Source of the DNA: Protopterus annectens
Lineage: Eukaryota; Chordata; Ceratodontiformes; Protopteridae
Direction: 5' to 3'
NCBI RefSeq assembly: GCF_019279795.1
Contig: NC_056750.1
Span: 825,114,812 to 825,178,811 of the forward strand
Length of the DNA: 64,000 nucleotides
Shown: positions 36,699 through 48,137 of the stretch, in pieces
How positions within the stretch are numbered: the first letter of the stretch is position 1
Layout: each line of letters begins with the position of its first letter
The notes under the pieces: generated by a model
Told to the model about the DNA's origin: nothing
The model's database searches: none
The model's input: the letters and a program-made list of their open reading frames with translations, nothing else
Program-made: the position numbers and the translations under genes

Positions 36699-39600
36699 TG
36701 ACAGGACTCCTGCATCACTCCTGCTACATCTAGCTCATATTCTAATATACCACCCTGATAATTATCTAGTACCAAAAGGCATGCTTCAACACTACCACCC
36801 TACCACTGAAAAGACTCCCACATCAGTCCTGCTACTTCTAGCTCATATTCTAGTATACCACACAGATAAGTATCCCATACCAAAATGCATGCTTCACCAC
36901 TACCACCTTACCATTGACAGGACTCCTGCATCACTCCTGCTACATCTAGCTCATATTCTAATATACCACCCTGATAAGTATCCAGTACCAAAAGGCATGC
37001 TTCAGCACTACCACCCTGCCATTGACAGAATTCCAACATCACCTCCGCTACTTCTAGCTCATATTCTAATATACCACTCTGATATTTATAAAGTACTAAA
37101 GGCATGCTTCAACACTACCACCCTACCACTGACATAATTCCCACATCACTGCCACCATAGTTAGCTACTTCTAGCTCATATTCTAATATACCACTTTGAT
37201 ATTTATCCAGTACTAAAAGGCATGTTTCAACACTACCACCCTACCATTGACAGAACTCCCACATCACCTCCACTACAGTCAGCTACTTATAGCTCATATT
37301 CTAATATACCACCCTGATAAGTATCCAATACCAAAAGGCATGCTTCAGAATTACTACCTACCATTGACAAAACTTCTGCATCACCCCCAGTATAGTCAGC
37401 TACTTCTAGCTCATATTCTAATATACCACCCTGATATTTATCAAGCACAAAAGGCATGCTTCAACACTACCATCCTACCATTAAAAGAACTCCAACATTC
37501 ACTGCCACTACAGTTAGCTACTTCTAGCTCATATTCTACTATACTACCCTGATTTTTATTCAGTACCAAAAGGCATGCTTCAACACTACCATTCTGCCAT
37601 TGACAGATATCCCACATCACTCCTGCTACTTCTAGCTCATATTCTAATATATCATCCTGATATTTATCAGCCCTAAAGGCATGCTTCAGCACCACCACCC
37701 TACCATTGATAAAACTCCCATATCACTCCCACTATAGTAGCTCATATTGTAATAAACCACCCAGATAAGTATCCAATACCAAAAGGCATCCTTCAACTCT
37801 ACCACCCTACCATTGAAAGAACTTCTGCATCACCCCCACTATAGTCAGCTCCTTCTAGCTCATATTCTAATGGACCACCCTGATATTTATCCAGTACCAA
37901 AAGGCATGCTTTAACAATACCACCATACCATTGACAGAACTCCCACAACACTCCCACTATAGTCAGCTCCTTCTAGCTCATATTCTAATTTACCACTCTA
38001 TTTATCCAGTACAAAAATGCTTCCTTCAACACTACCACCCAACCACTGACAGAACTCTGACATCACCCATACAATAACGAAAAAGTTGAGGTAAAAAACA
38101 CACCTTTATCAAACAGTTTTGTTTTATAAAGGTGTGTTTTTTACCTCAACTTTTTCGTTGTGCTTTGTACCTTTGACTCTGCAGCAGTATATACTTGGTG
38201 ATCACCCATACAATAGCCTGCTACTTCTAGCTCATTTTCTAATATACCACCCTGATAAGTATCCAATACCAAAAGCATGCTTCAACACTACCACCCTACC
38301 ATTGACAGAACTCCCACATCACTCCAACTACTTCTAGCTCATATTCTAATATACCACCATGATAAGTATCCATTATCAAAAGGCATGCTTCAACACTACC
38401 ACCCTACTATTGACAGAACTTGTGTATCACTCCTGCTACTTCTAGCTCATATTCTAATATATCACCTTGATAAGTATGCATTACCAAAAGGCATGCTTCA
38501 GCATTACCACCATACTATTGACAGAACTCCCACATCACTCCCACTATAATTAGCTACTTTTACATCATATTCTAGAACACCACCTTGATAAGTATCCAAT
38601 ACCAAAAGGCATGCTTCCCCATTACCACCTTACCATTGACAGAACTCCTGCATCACCCTGACTATAGTCAGCTACTTTTAGCTCATATTCTTATATATCA
38701 CCCTGATATTTATCCGGTACCAAAAGGCATGCTTCAACACTTCCACCCTACCAATGACAGAACTTCCGCATGACTCCCACTATAGTCAGCTATTTCTAGC
38801 TCATATTCTAATATACCACCCCAATATTTATTCAGTACCAAAAGGCATGCTTAAGCAGTACCACCATACCATTCACAGAATTCACACATCACCCCCTCTA
38901 TAGTCAGCTACTTCTAGCTCATATTCTAATATACAACCCTGATATTTATGCAGTACCAAAAACATGTTTCAGCACTAACACCCTACCATTGACAGAACTC
39001 CCACATCACCCCCACAATAATCAGCTACGTCTAGCTCATATTCTAATATACCACCCTAATAAGTATCCAGTAATAAAAGGCATGTTTCAACACTACCATC
39101 CTACCATTGACAGAACTCCCGCATCACCCCCACTATAGACATCTACTTTTAGCTCATATTCTAATGTACCACCCAGATATTTATCAAGCTCTAAATGCAT
39201 GCTTCAACATTACCACCCTACTATTGAAAGAACTCCCACATCACTCCCACTATAGTTAGCTACTTCTAGCTCATATTCTAATATACTACCGTGATATTTA
39301 TCCAGAACCAAAAGGCATGCTTCAACACTACCACCCTACCACTGAAAAGACTCCCACATCAGTCCTGCTACTTCTAGCTCATATTCTAATAAACCACCCT
39401 AATATTTATCCAGCACTAAAGGCATTCTTCAACACTACCACTTTACCATTGACATTACTTGACATCACCCGCACTAGTCAGCTACTTCTAGCTCATATTC
39501 TAATACACCACCCTGATATAAATCCAGTACCAAAAGGCATGCTTCAACAATACCACCCTACTTTTGAGAGAAATCCCGTATCGCTCCCACTACAGTCAGC

Positions 39601-41001
39601 TCCTTTTAACCTATTTTCTTATATACCACCCTGATATTTATCCACTACAAAAGGCATCCTTCAACACTACCACCCTACCACTGAAAAGACTCCCACATCA
39701 GTCCTGCTACTTCCATTGACAGAACTCCCACATCACTCCCACTATTGTCAACTACTTCCAGCTCATATTCTAATATACCACTATGATAAGTATCCAATAG
39801 CAAAAGGCATTCTTCAGCACTACTACCCTACCATTGACAGAACTCCCACATCACCCCCACTATATTCATCTACTTCTAGCTCATATTCTAATATACCACC
39901 GTGATATATATCCCGTACCAAAAGGCTAGCTTCAACAATACCACCTACTGTTGACAGATTTCCTGCATCACTCCCACTACTTCTAGCACATATTCTAATA
40001 TACCACCCTGACAAGTATTCAATATCAATAGGCATGCTTCAACACTAACACCCTACCATTGACAGAACTCCCACATCACCCTTACTATAGTCAGCTACCT
40101 CTAGCTCATATTCTTATATACCAACCTGATATTTATCCGGTACCAAAAGGCATGTTTCAACACTATCACCCTACCATTGACAGAATGTCCGCGTCACCCC
40201 CACTATAGTCAGCTACTTCTAGCTCATATTCTTATATAGCACCCTGATATTTATCCAGTACCAAAAGCAAGCTTTATCAATACCACCCTACCATTGACAG
40301 AACTCCCACATTACCCCCATAATAGACAGCTACTTCTACCTCATATACTAGTATACCACACTGATAAGTATCCAATACCAGAAGGCATGCTTCAACATTA
40401 CCAATGTACCATTGGCAGAACTCTTGCATCACCACCACTATAATCAGCTACTTCTAGCTCATATTCTTATATACCACCCTGATATTTATCTGGTACTATA
40501 AGGCATACTTCAGCATTACCACCCTACCATTGACAGAACGTCCACATCACCCCCACTATAGTCAGCTACTTCTAGCTCATATTCTAATATACCACCCTGA
40601 TAAGTATCCAATACAAAAAGGCATGCTTCAACACTACCACCCTACCATTGGCAGAACTCCCGCATCACCGCCACTGTAGTCAGCTACTTCTAGCTCATAT
40701 TCAAATCTACCACCCTTATATTTATTCAGCACCAAAGGCATTCTTCAACTCTACCACTCTACCATTGACAGAACTCCCACATCACCCCCACAATAGTCAT
40801 CTACTTCTAGCTCATATTCTAATATACCACCCTGACAAGTATCCAGTAGCAAAAGGCATGCTTTAACACTACCACCCTACCATTGATAGAACTCCTGCTT
40901 TACTCCTGCTACTTCTAGCTCATATTCTTATATACAACCCTGATATTTATACACCACTAAAAGGCATGCCTCAAAACTACCACCCTACCATTGACAGAAC
41001 T
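36699..41001. repeat. 118/108-bp satellite array, block 4b
   Basis: It is colinear with 16551-20981. The offset is 20147 near 17100, 20136 near 18141 and 20020 from about 19700 onwards. The last change equals about one 118-bp unit lost in this copy (near 39010), and small indels explain the rest. No gene is visible. Confidence 0.92.
38077..38200. mobile_element. 124-bp foldback insertion, duplicate copy
   Basis: This is the counterpart of 17941-18064, with the same length and the same flanking ATCACCCATACAATA repeats. One base in the right arm differs (GTTTTATAAAGG against GTTTGATAAAGG), giving one mismatch in the hairpin. The insertion therefore predates the segmental duplication. Confidence 0.8.
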
Positions 41002-42800
41002 CATAGGTTCATAGGTTCATAGGTAGGTACTAGGCTATTGGCCCAAGGGCCTACGTAAGCCTAGCCAACAAGGTTTCCTGGCTTACTCTACCCAAGAAAG
41101 TTATTTTCCTGTGCCACTGTTGAGCAGAGACATAGAAGTGATCCCCGGGGTGTATTTCCTATTTCCCATCCACTCATCAAGATTTTTCTTGAAGAGTGCT
41201 AATGAAGAACATTGCTTGACATAGATGGGCAGCCTGTTCCAGAGTATGGGAAGTCTCCGGGACAGGAATCTATCCCTCCAGCATGTCCTGTTTGTTGTGG
41301 TGACAAGGTTTAGGTCCCTAGAGCGTGTAGCTTGGAGGGATTGGGATTTCTTTAGGTATAGCATGTTAAACAGCTCTGGGTTTGACATAGCTTTATATGT
41401 TAGGCAGAGATCATCTCAGAGTAGGTGATATGCTATGGAGTAAAGCTGGTGTTTTTTGGGACGGTCAGTGTAAGGCATTTGTTTGAGGCCAGTAATCCTC
41501 TTTGTGAGGTACTTCTGTGGCCTTTCCAGCTGCTGCAGATGTCTTGTGAGGTACATTCCAAAAGGGGCATTGTACTCTATAATGGGTCTAATGAGTGTTG
41601 AGTAGAGAGGAACAATTACCTCTTTTTCCTGGATGAGAACCCTTTTATGATGAGGTGTGCCATGTAGAAGGACTTCCTGACTACTGTGGTGATGTGACTA
41701 TCAAAGGAGAGACTACTGTCCACCTGGGTCCCAAGATCTCTTATCACACATTCGGTGTTAAGTAGATTGCTGCCTATGCAATGGGTTACCTATGTTCATG
41801 GGTACAGAGTTTTTACCAAAGGGGATGACACTGCACTTTTTGGCATTGAGCTTGAGGCCATGACTCTGACACTAGGCATCTTTCACAGCGAGGCCCTTCT
41901 GTAGGATGTCCACATCATTTCGAGATTTGACTATGGCTCCTAGTTTGCAGTCATCTGCAAACTTCGTTAGCCAGAGGCCTTCTTTGTTAGCTTGTACTTC
42001 AGAGAAGTAGATACCAAACAGGAGAGGTCCCAGGGCGGACCCTGTGGTACTCCACTTGTCACTGCTTTGAGGTCAGATTTGGAGTCTGCAACTTTTGCAG
42101 TGTGGGTTCTGTCAGTGAGCCAGTTGGCAACCCATCTTATGATGTAGGGATTTATACCAAGTTTAGTGAGTTTAGCTATAATTACAGAATGGGGTATGGT
42201 GTCGAAAGCCTTGGCGAGGTCAAGATAGGCTGTGTGAACCACCTTACCCTCATCTACGGCTTTAGTGACTACCTCAAAGAAGTTGATCAGGTTCAGGAGG
42301 CATGATCTGCCTTTCACAAACCCGAACTGGGTGGAATCCAGAGTTTGGAGGTTACCAATGTCTTTGTTTATGAGTTCCATGATGATACATTCCTTGGCCT
42401 TGCAGACCAGGCTCGTCAGGCTAATAGGTCAATAGTTCCCCAGATCAGTGGTTGCTCCACCTTTGTGGAGTGGGATAATGTACCTTTGTGGAGTGGGATA
42501 ACTGTTGCTGTGCACCATTCAGTGGGCACAAAGCCTGATGCGAGGCTATTATTGAACATGGTGCTTAAGTGGGGAGCCAGTTCGTTCTGAAGTTTGTGTA
42601 AAACGCAGCCTGGGATGTTGTCGGGTCCCATGGATGCTGTGTTTTTGGCTTAAGAGAGTGCAGCTTTTATCTGCGTAGTTGTGATTACAGGGACTCTGTA
42701 TTCTTCCTGTATAGTTATGGGCCCTTTAGGGGGTGGGGTGGGGGGGTAAAGTTAGCACTGAACCTATCTGCCAGGATGTTGGCAATATCAGTTGGTTCTC
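41002..42800 (-). mobile_element. CR1-like LINE family B, 5'-truncated copy 4
   Basis: Its minus-strand RT half keeps FGFVKGRSCLLN, YLDLAKAFDTIPHSV, the damaged GVPQGPPWDL block, FADDCKLGAI and the C-terminal frame 41388-41101. It is the counterpart of 20982-22348 and continues past that breakpoint to about 42800, ending in the linker region. A short tandem duplication of TACCTTTGTGGAGTGGGATAA lies near 42470-42500. Left flank: satellite ending GACAGAACT. Right junction: TCACTCACTCACACTTC, then satellite. Confidence 0.86.
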
Positions 42801-44150
42801 ACTCACTCACACTTCACTCCCACTATAGATAGCTCTTCTAGCTCATATTCTAATATACTAACCTGATATGTATCCCGTACCAAAAGACATGCTTAAACAC
42901 TACCACACTACCATTGACAGAACTCCCACATCACCTACACTATAGTCAACTACTTCTACGTCATATTCTAGAATATTACCCTGATATTTATCCAGTACCA
43001 AAAGGCATGCTTCAACAATACCACCCTACCATTGACAGAAATCCTGCATCACCCCCACTATAGTCAGCTACTTGTAGCTCATATTCTAATATACCACCCT
43101 GATAAGTATACATTACCAAAAGGCATGATTCAACACTACTACCCTGCTATTGATAGAACTCCCACATCACTCCCGCTACTTCTAGCTCATATTCTATTAT
43201 ACCACCCTGATATTTATCCAGCCCTAAAGGCATGCTTCAACACTACCACCCTACCATTGACAGAACTCCCACATCTTCCACACTACAGTTAGCTACTTCT
43301 AGCTCATATTCTAATATACCACCCTGATATTTATCCAGCCCTAAAGGCATGCTTCAACACTACAACCCTACCATTGACAGAACTCCTGCATCACCCCCAC
43401 TATAGTCAGCTGCTTCTAGTCAATATTCTAATATACCACCCTGATATTTATCCAGTACCAAAAGGCATGCTTTAACAATACCACCCTACCATTGACAGAA
43501 CTCCGGCATCACTCCCACTACTTCTAGCTCATATTCTAATATCTGACCCTGATAAGTATCCAATACCAAAAGGCATGCTTCAACACTACCACTCTACCAC
43601 TTGACAACTCCTGCATCACCCCCACTGTAGTCAGCTACTTCTTGCTCATGTTCTAATATAGCACCTTGATATTTATCCAGTACCAAAAGGCATGCTTTAA
43701 CAATAACACCCTACCAATGACAGAACTCCCGCATCACTCCCACTACTTCTAGCTCATATTGTAATATACTATCCTGGTAAGTATCCAATACCAAAAGGCA
43801 TGCTTCAACACTACCACCCTACCACTGACACAACTCCTGCATCACCCCCGCTATAGTCAGCTACTTCTAGGTCGTGTTCTAATATACCACCCTGATATTT
43901 ATCCAGTACTAAAGGCATGCTTCAACACTACCACCCTACCACTGACACAACTCCTGCATCACTCCCACTATAGTCAGCTACTTCTAGGTCATGTTCTAAT
44001 ATACCACCCTGATATTTATCCAGTACTAAAGGCATGCTTCAACCCTAACACCCTACCATTGACAGAACTCCCACTTCACTCTCGCTACTTCTAGCTCATA
44101 TTCTAATATACCACCCTGATATTAATCCAGCACTAAAAGGCATGCTTCAG
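42801..44150. repeat. 118/108-bp satellite array, block 5
   Basis: It is the same family. The last units contain a local duplication (near 43800 and 43920) sharing CACTGACACAACTCCTGCATC and CTAGGTCGTGTTC/CTAGGTCATGTTC. The array ends inside a unit at GGCATGCTTCAG, followed directly by LINE A sequence. No gene is visible. Confidence 0.9.
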
Positions 44151-44845
44151 CACGAATACCTTCTTCTGTCTAAAGACAAACTCCTCCTCTATGTCACTAA
44201 AGACCAAAATGCATTGGGAGCCTCCTTATACTCAAACTCTGTAGGTAGCCTCAGGAATACCCTCCCACATGCTCTCAGACTTAGTGAAAACCAACAGACA
44301 TTCAGCACACATCTATGAAAACACCTCTCAACATCCTAGCTCTGTAGCTGTACATCTCAGGATAGGTATAACATCTCTGCATCATCCCCTTTTTCTACTA
44401 TACATCTGTTTTCCTCTACTCTGTTACCAACTATCACTCTGTCTTCACCCACCCCACCTTCTACATATGCCTGTCTTAACTCTCTTACCACTCATTTCAT
44501 ATCCGTCTCATAATTAAATCACCTTTTGGTTTCCACCGTTTGTAAAAAAAAATACTCAGTACTCTGTATTGTTCATCTATTTTACTGCACAGTTATTTAA
44601 CTCTATCTATGTGAATATACTTAATATAAGAAGCCTTACTACTTTATGTATATTAGTTACTATCTTTTTTGACATTGTAAAATTTATTTTAATTCTATTC
44701 TACCTGACAATGTTGATATTGTATAACTTAAAAAGATTTTATTTGTATTGCATGGACTGCAGCTTTTCTCCCTAGGCCTCTGCTTAAAAGGGGCCTATTT
44801 ACCCATACAGACTCTGCCAGTCAACAAATGTAAAATAAGTAATTA
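44151..44845 (+). pseudogene. LINE family A, C-terminus of ORF2 and 3' untranslated region
   Basis: The frame reads EYLLLSKDKLLLYVTKDQ, then SLRNTLPHALRLSENQQTF, the kind of C-terminal tail found after the RT in L2/CR1-superfamily LINEs. A stop interrupts it near 44317. The downstream part is pyrimidine-rich and then AT-rich, with CTCCCTAGGCCTCTGCTTAA and a final TAAAATAAGTAATTAAAG. Same strand as 1-1300, and no family B/C features. I infer it is the missing end of that LINE. Confidence 0.6.
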
Positions 44846-44943
44846 AAGGGAGAAAGGGATTCTTCATTTACTGAAAATATCCAATATTTTTAACCTCAAA
44901 CTTATTGTGAAGTGACAGCTTCTGTTTTTTTTCCTCTCTTCAG

Positions 44944-45009
44944 GTTTCTGATTCAGATTCTGAGGGAAATTTGGCTTCAACTAGTACCTTTGAAGCGAGT
45001 GAGATCATG
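44944..45009 (+). other. candidate 66-bp host-gene exon (22 codons, phase 0)
   Basis: A strong splice-acceptor-like tract (CTTCTGTTTTTTTTCCTCT then CTTCAG) ends at 44943. A donor-like GTAAAT starts at 45010. The enclosed 66 bases are open in frame and read VSDSDSEGNLASTSTFEASE plus two more residues, a composition unlike the transposon proteins here. The open frame continues past the donor to a stop near 45116, so a terminal exon is also possible. A branch-point-like TTTTTAACCTCAA lies about 45 bases upstream. I do not recognise the gene. It could be chance. Confidence 0.4.
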
Positions 45010-45269
45010 GTAAATGGAGCCTTAAGCAGGGTAATGGAGCAGCCCACCCCCCCCTGCAGCCACTGCAGTGTTCCATTATTTGCCTGCCGCTCCTCAGTTA
45101 TGATAAACACAGTTTAAACATATCAGCATGCACACCATTTTATTTTTGTTTATACAATGATTACAGTGATATGGATGTCATTTAAAACGTTTATTTCAAA
45201 TTTAAGGCGCAAACACTGATGGCCATTTGTTAAATAAAACAAAATAGTCTTACACTGAAAACAGACGTA

Positions 45270-46400
45270 GCCTGGGGCATGGCCAAGATGGTGACAGGCT
45301 AACAGCACGATTCTCCTGCTCTGTGACTTAAATTAGATTTCTGACAGGAAATTTACATTTTGAGACATCCTAAACACTATTTTCAAGTGGGACTTCTATT
45401 TTAACATCATATTAAAGGATTTTATTTGAAAGAAATTCTTATATGTTATACATTTTCCTGTCATTTTCTCATCAGATAGGTTTATACTTATAACCTTGAA
45501 ATGAGTCATCTAACGGCTAACTCACGGGATTTCTCAATAAAAAGGACCTGCAGTCTATTCTTACAAACATACAAGAACTTTCAATAAAAATAGATAACAA
45601 ACTAGACAACTTTAAAGAAAAATGTTCAAAACAAATGGAGTAACTACATGTGATATTAAAACAGCAGAAAACACAGATTTCCAGTCAAGAAGGTGCTCTG
45701 AGTGACATGGAGGGAAGGATGTTGCAAGATGAGCATAACACAGAATTTCTACCGGAACAAAATATTGTATTGCTAAACAAATTTGATTATCTAGAAAATA
45801 GATCAAAAAGTAACAATGTCCAAATTTGTGGTCTCCCACAGAAGATAGGAAACAATTTTAGTAAGCTTTCTTACATCTTGGCTTCCTAAGACATTAAGCT
45901 TACCTGAATCTGTCTTTTGGTATCAAAAAGGCACACAGATTCCTGGTTGCTTCATCAAAGGGTAACCCTCCACCGAAGTCCAAAATTGTTAGATTCTTCC
46001 CTAGTCAGGATAAAGAACTGATATTAAAAACAACATGATCTAATTCTCCAACTAAAATAAACAACAACATAATAAGATCTGGCAATGATTACTCCACTTC
46101 AGTAATGACTAAATGAAAAGGATTTCTACCATAGGAAAAAGAACTCAAGAAAAAAACAGATCAAAGCGCACTTGTTATTTCCTGCTAGACTTAAAATACT
46201 TCTTCCAGATGAAACCCAAACATGTGAAAACCTGCAAACTGCTATGATATTGTTAAAGACAAGAAAAATGGATCAAATTGAACAAACGGACTGGAATAAT
46301 AGTTCCCTGAAGAGACAAACAGAAAGAAATGGATGGACATTTAATTAGAAGAAAAAGAAACTAAAAGGCAAATGACTTTTAATTTAAAGTATGTATAATT
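45270..46400 (+). pseudogene. L1-like LINE 5' end and ORF1 remnant
   Basis: GGCCAAGATGGTGAC at 45280-45300 resembles the start of L1 elements. A lysine/glutamine-rich coiled-coil-like stretch follows. Then YLENRSKSNNVQICGLPQ (about 45787-45840) matches the start of the L1 ORF1 RNA-recognition domain. Weak remains (ASSKGNPPPKSKIVRFF) continue in other frames to about 46380. Many stops and frameshifts are present. Confidence 0.68.
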
Positions 46401-46830
46401 ATTCAACATGTATATGTCAAGGAAGAAATATTTATCAAAACCTAGAAAATAAGTTATGCTAAATATTTAACGTATATCACTAATTTAATAAGTATGTCGT
46501 TGAAAAGTTAATTTTATTAATATCAAACAAAACCAGTAGTCATATCAAATCCAAGTTTTTATCTATAAATGCAGATCACTGGAAAATATGATAATTAATG
46601 TAAAATGAATCATATCAACTTAAAAAATTGAGAAATAATCTCTAAAACATAGTTCAGAAGATTATAATGCGGTTCTTAGACTTAAGTGAACCAATTGATA
46701 TATTAAGCTATAAAAGTACTTGTGCAATGAATTATTTTGATTATTTGAGTAATTTTTTTTGTACTTCAAATAAATAAAATGTGAAGTTTTAGGATAGTAA
46801 CCTGTTTATAAATGTATGATATAATATTAT
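46401..46830. other. AT-rich sequence, nothing recognised
   Basis: Strongly AT-rich with no long open frame. It could be decayed L1 inter-ORF or ORF2 sequence because it follows ORF1, but I find no motif to support that. Confidence 0.4.
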
Positions 46831-47046
46831 ACATTTTCTTACAAAGGCCAGGTATAAAACAAGTTCTATCGTTTTATTAACGATTGGTTTCTTGCAAAGA
46901 CCAGGTATAAAACAAGTTCTATCATTTTATTAACGATTGGTTTCTTACAAAGGCCAGGTATAAAACAAGTTCTATCGTTTTATTAATGATTGGTTTCTTA
47001 CAAAGACCAGGTATAAAACAAGTTCTATCGTTTTATTAACGATTGG
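46831..47046. repeat. 53-bp minisatellite, four copies
   Basis: The landmark GGTATAAAACAAGTTCTATC occurs at 46851, 46904, 46957 and 47010, an exact 53-bp period. Units alternate between AAGGCCAGG and AAGACCAGG, so the history may be duplication of a 106-bp dimer. Each unit also carries TTTTATTAACGATTGGTTTC or a near variant. Confidence 0.92.
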
Positions 47047-48013
47047 TAGTGCTACTGGTTGTTTTAATTCTCATTCGTGACTGCTGTTGGAATAAGGGGA
47101 TGACTGGTTGCTTTTGAAGGGTGGTTTCTGTTGATGGTGTTTGCAGTATGGAAGCCCACTCTTCCTTTATAGTTTGATTTTCTACTCTAATTATGTCTGT
47201 ACTAGTGAAATTTAGAGAAAAAGATAGGTGAACTATGCTGGTGGGGTTAGTTTATATGTTGCTTTAAGTTATTTTAAGGGAGAGAGACATTCATGGGCTT
47301 AAACAGAGCTATGAGGTAACTGTTGTATGATTTCTAAGCTATGCAAGCTTGTGCACTTATATAAGAGATTCTTATTATTCATTTTTTCTTCTCTTGTATG
47401 ATTTGAGCTTTCCTTTGATTCCTGACAAGGTTGCATATCTTCTTTTAAGTTATTTTAGGGGTCATTCGTGGGTTTGCACAACAGTCATCTTGTAGCTTTG
47501 TTCAATTTCTTAACTGTGCACGCTTGTGCACTTACATAAGAGGTTCTTCCTGTTCATTTTTTTCTTTCCTTGTGTTGCTTGGGCTTTGCAATGATTCCTA
47601 CCAGGGTCACATGACCCATCTGCGTGTTTGCTGAGGGAAAGATTAGAAAGGAAAGATCAATGCTGAAAACTTTAAGAACCCATAGCTTTCGTGTGTATAA
47701 TGTCAGCACAGGATTGAGGTCTGCGCTTAGTGGGAGAAGTATTTAGAAATATGATTTGAAGTCAGATAAAATCAAGCTGATGACATTTAGAGATCCACTT
47801 AGTAAAGGTGGAAGCTGATAGCTGGAGCAATATAGTTTTTTAATAATTATATCTTAAAGGATTAAGTTAAACTGTATGCATACATAGCATCATTATTGCA
47901 TGCTGAGCTTTTGAATGAAAGAATTATTTTGATAATGTGTTTTTTATGATAATAACATACTTTATAAAATACATCTTTAATAATAAGAATGAACAACCCC
48001 AGTCTTGAATATA
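47047..48013. other. non-coding sequence with a diverged 181-bp tandem duplication
   Basis: TTTAAGTTATTTTA recurs at 47263 and 47444. The following about 180 bases are repeated with divergence (GCTTGTGCACTTATATAAGAG against GCTTGTGCACTTACATAAGAG). The rest shows no open frame or motif I can name. Confidence 0.55.
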
Positions 48014-48137
48014 ATAGGTTCATAGGTTCATAGGTTCATACTAGGCTATCTGCCCTAGGGCATTTATAAGCCTAGCCAGAGTGTGTTTGGCTTTCGCCAC
48101 CCATTTTAAATTAATTTTGCTATGTCTTTTTTTGAGG

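Noticed and set aside
1301..44150. Site-specific CR1 insertion into the satellite
   Set aside because: Three separate junctions fall at different positions in the unit (after TTCATAT, after GACAGAACT and after CCCTACCAT). The repeated identical junctions are explained by duplication.
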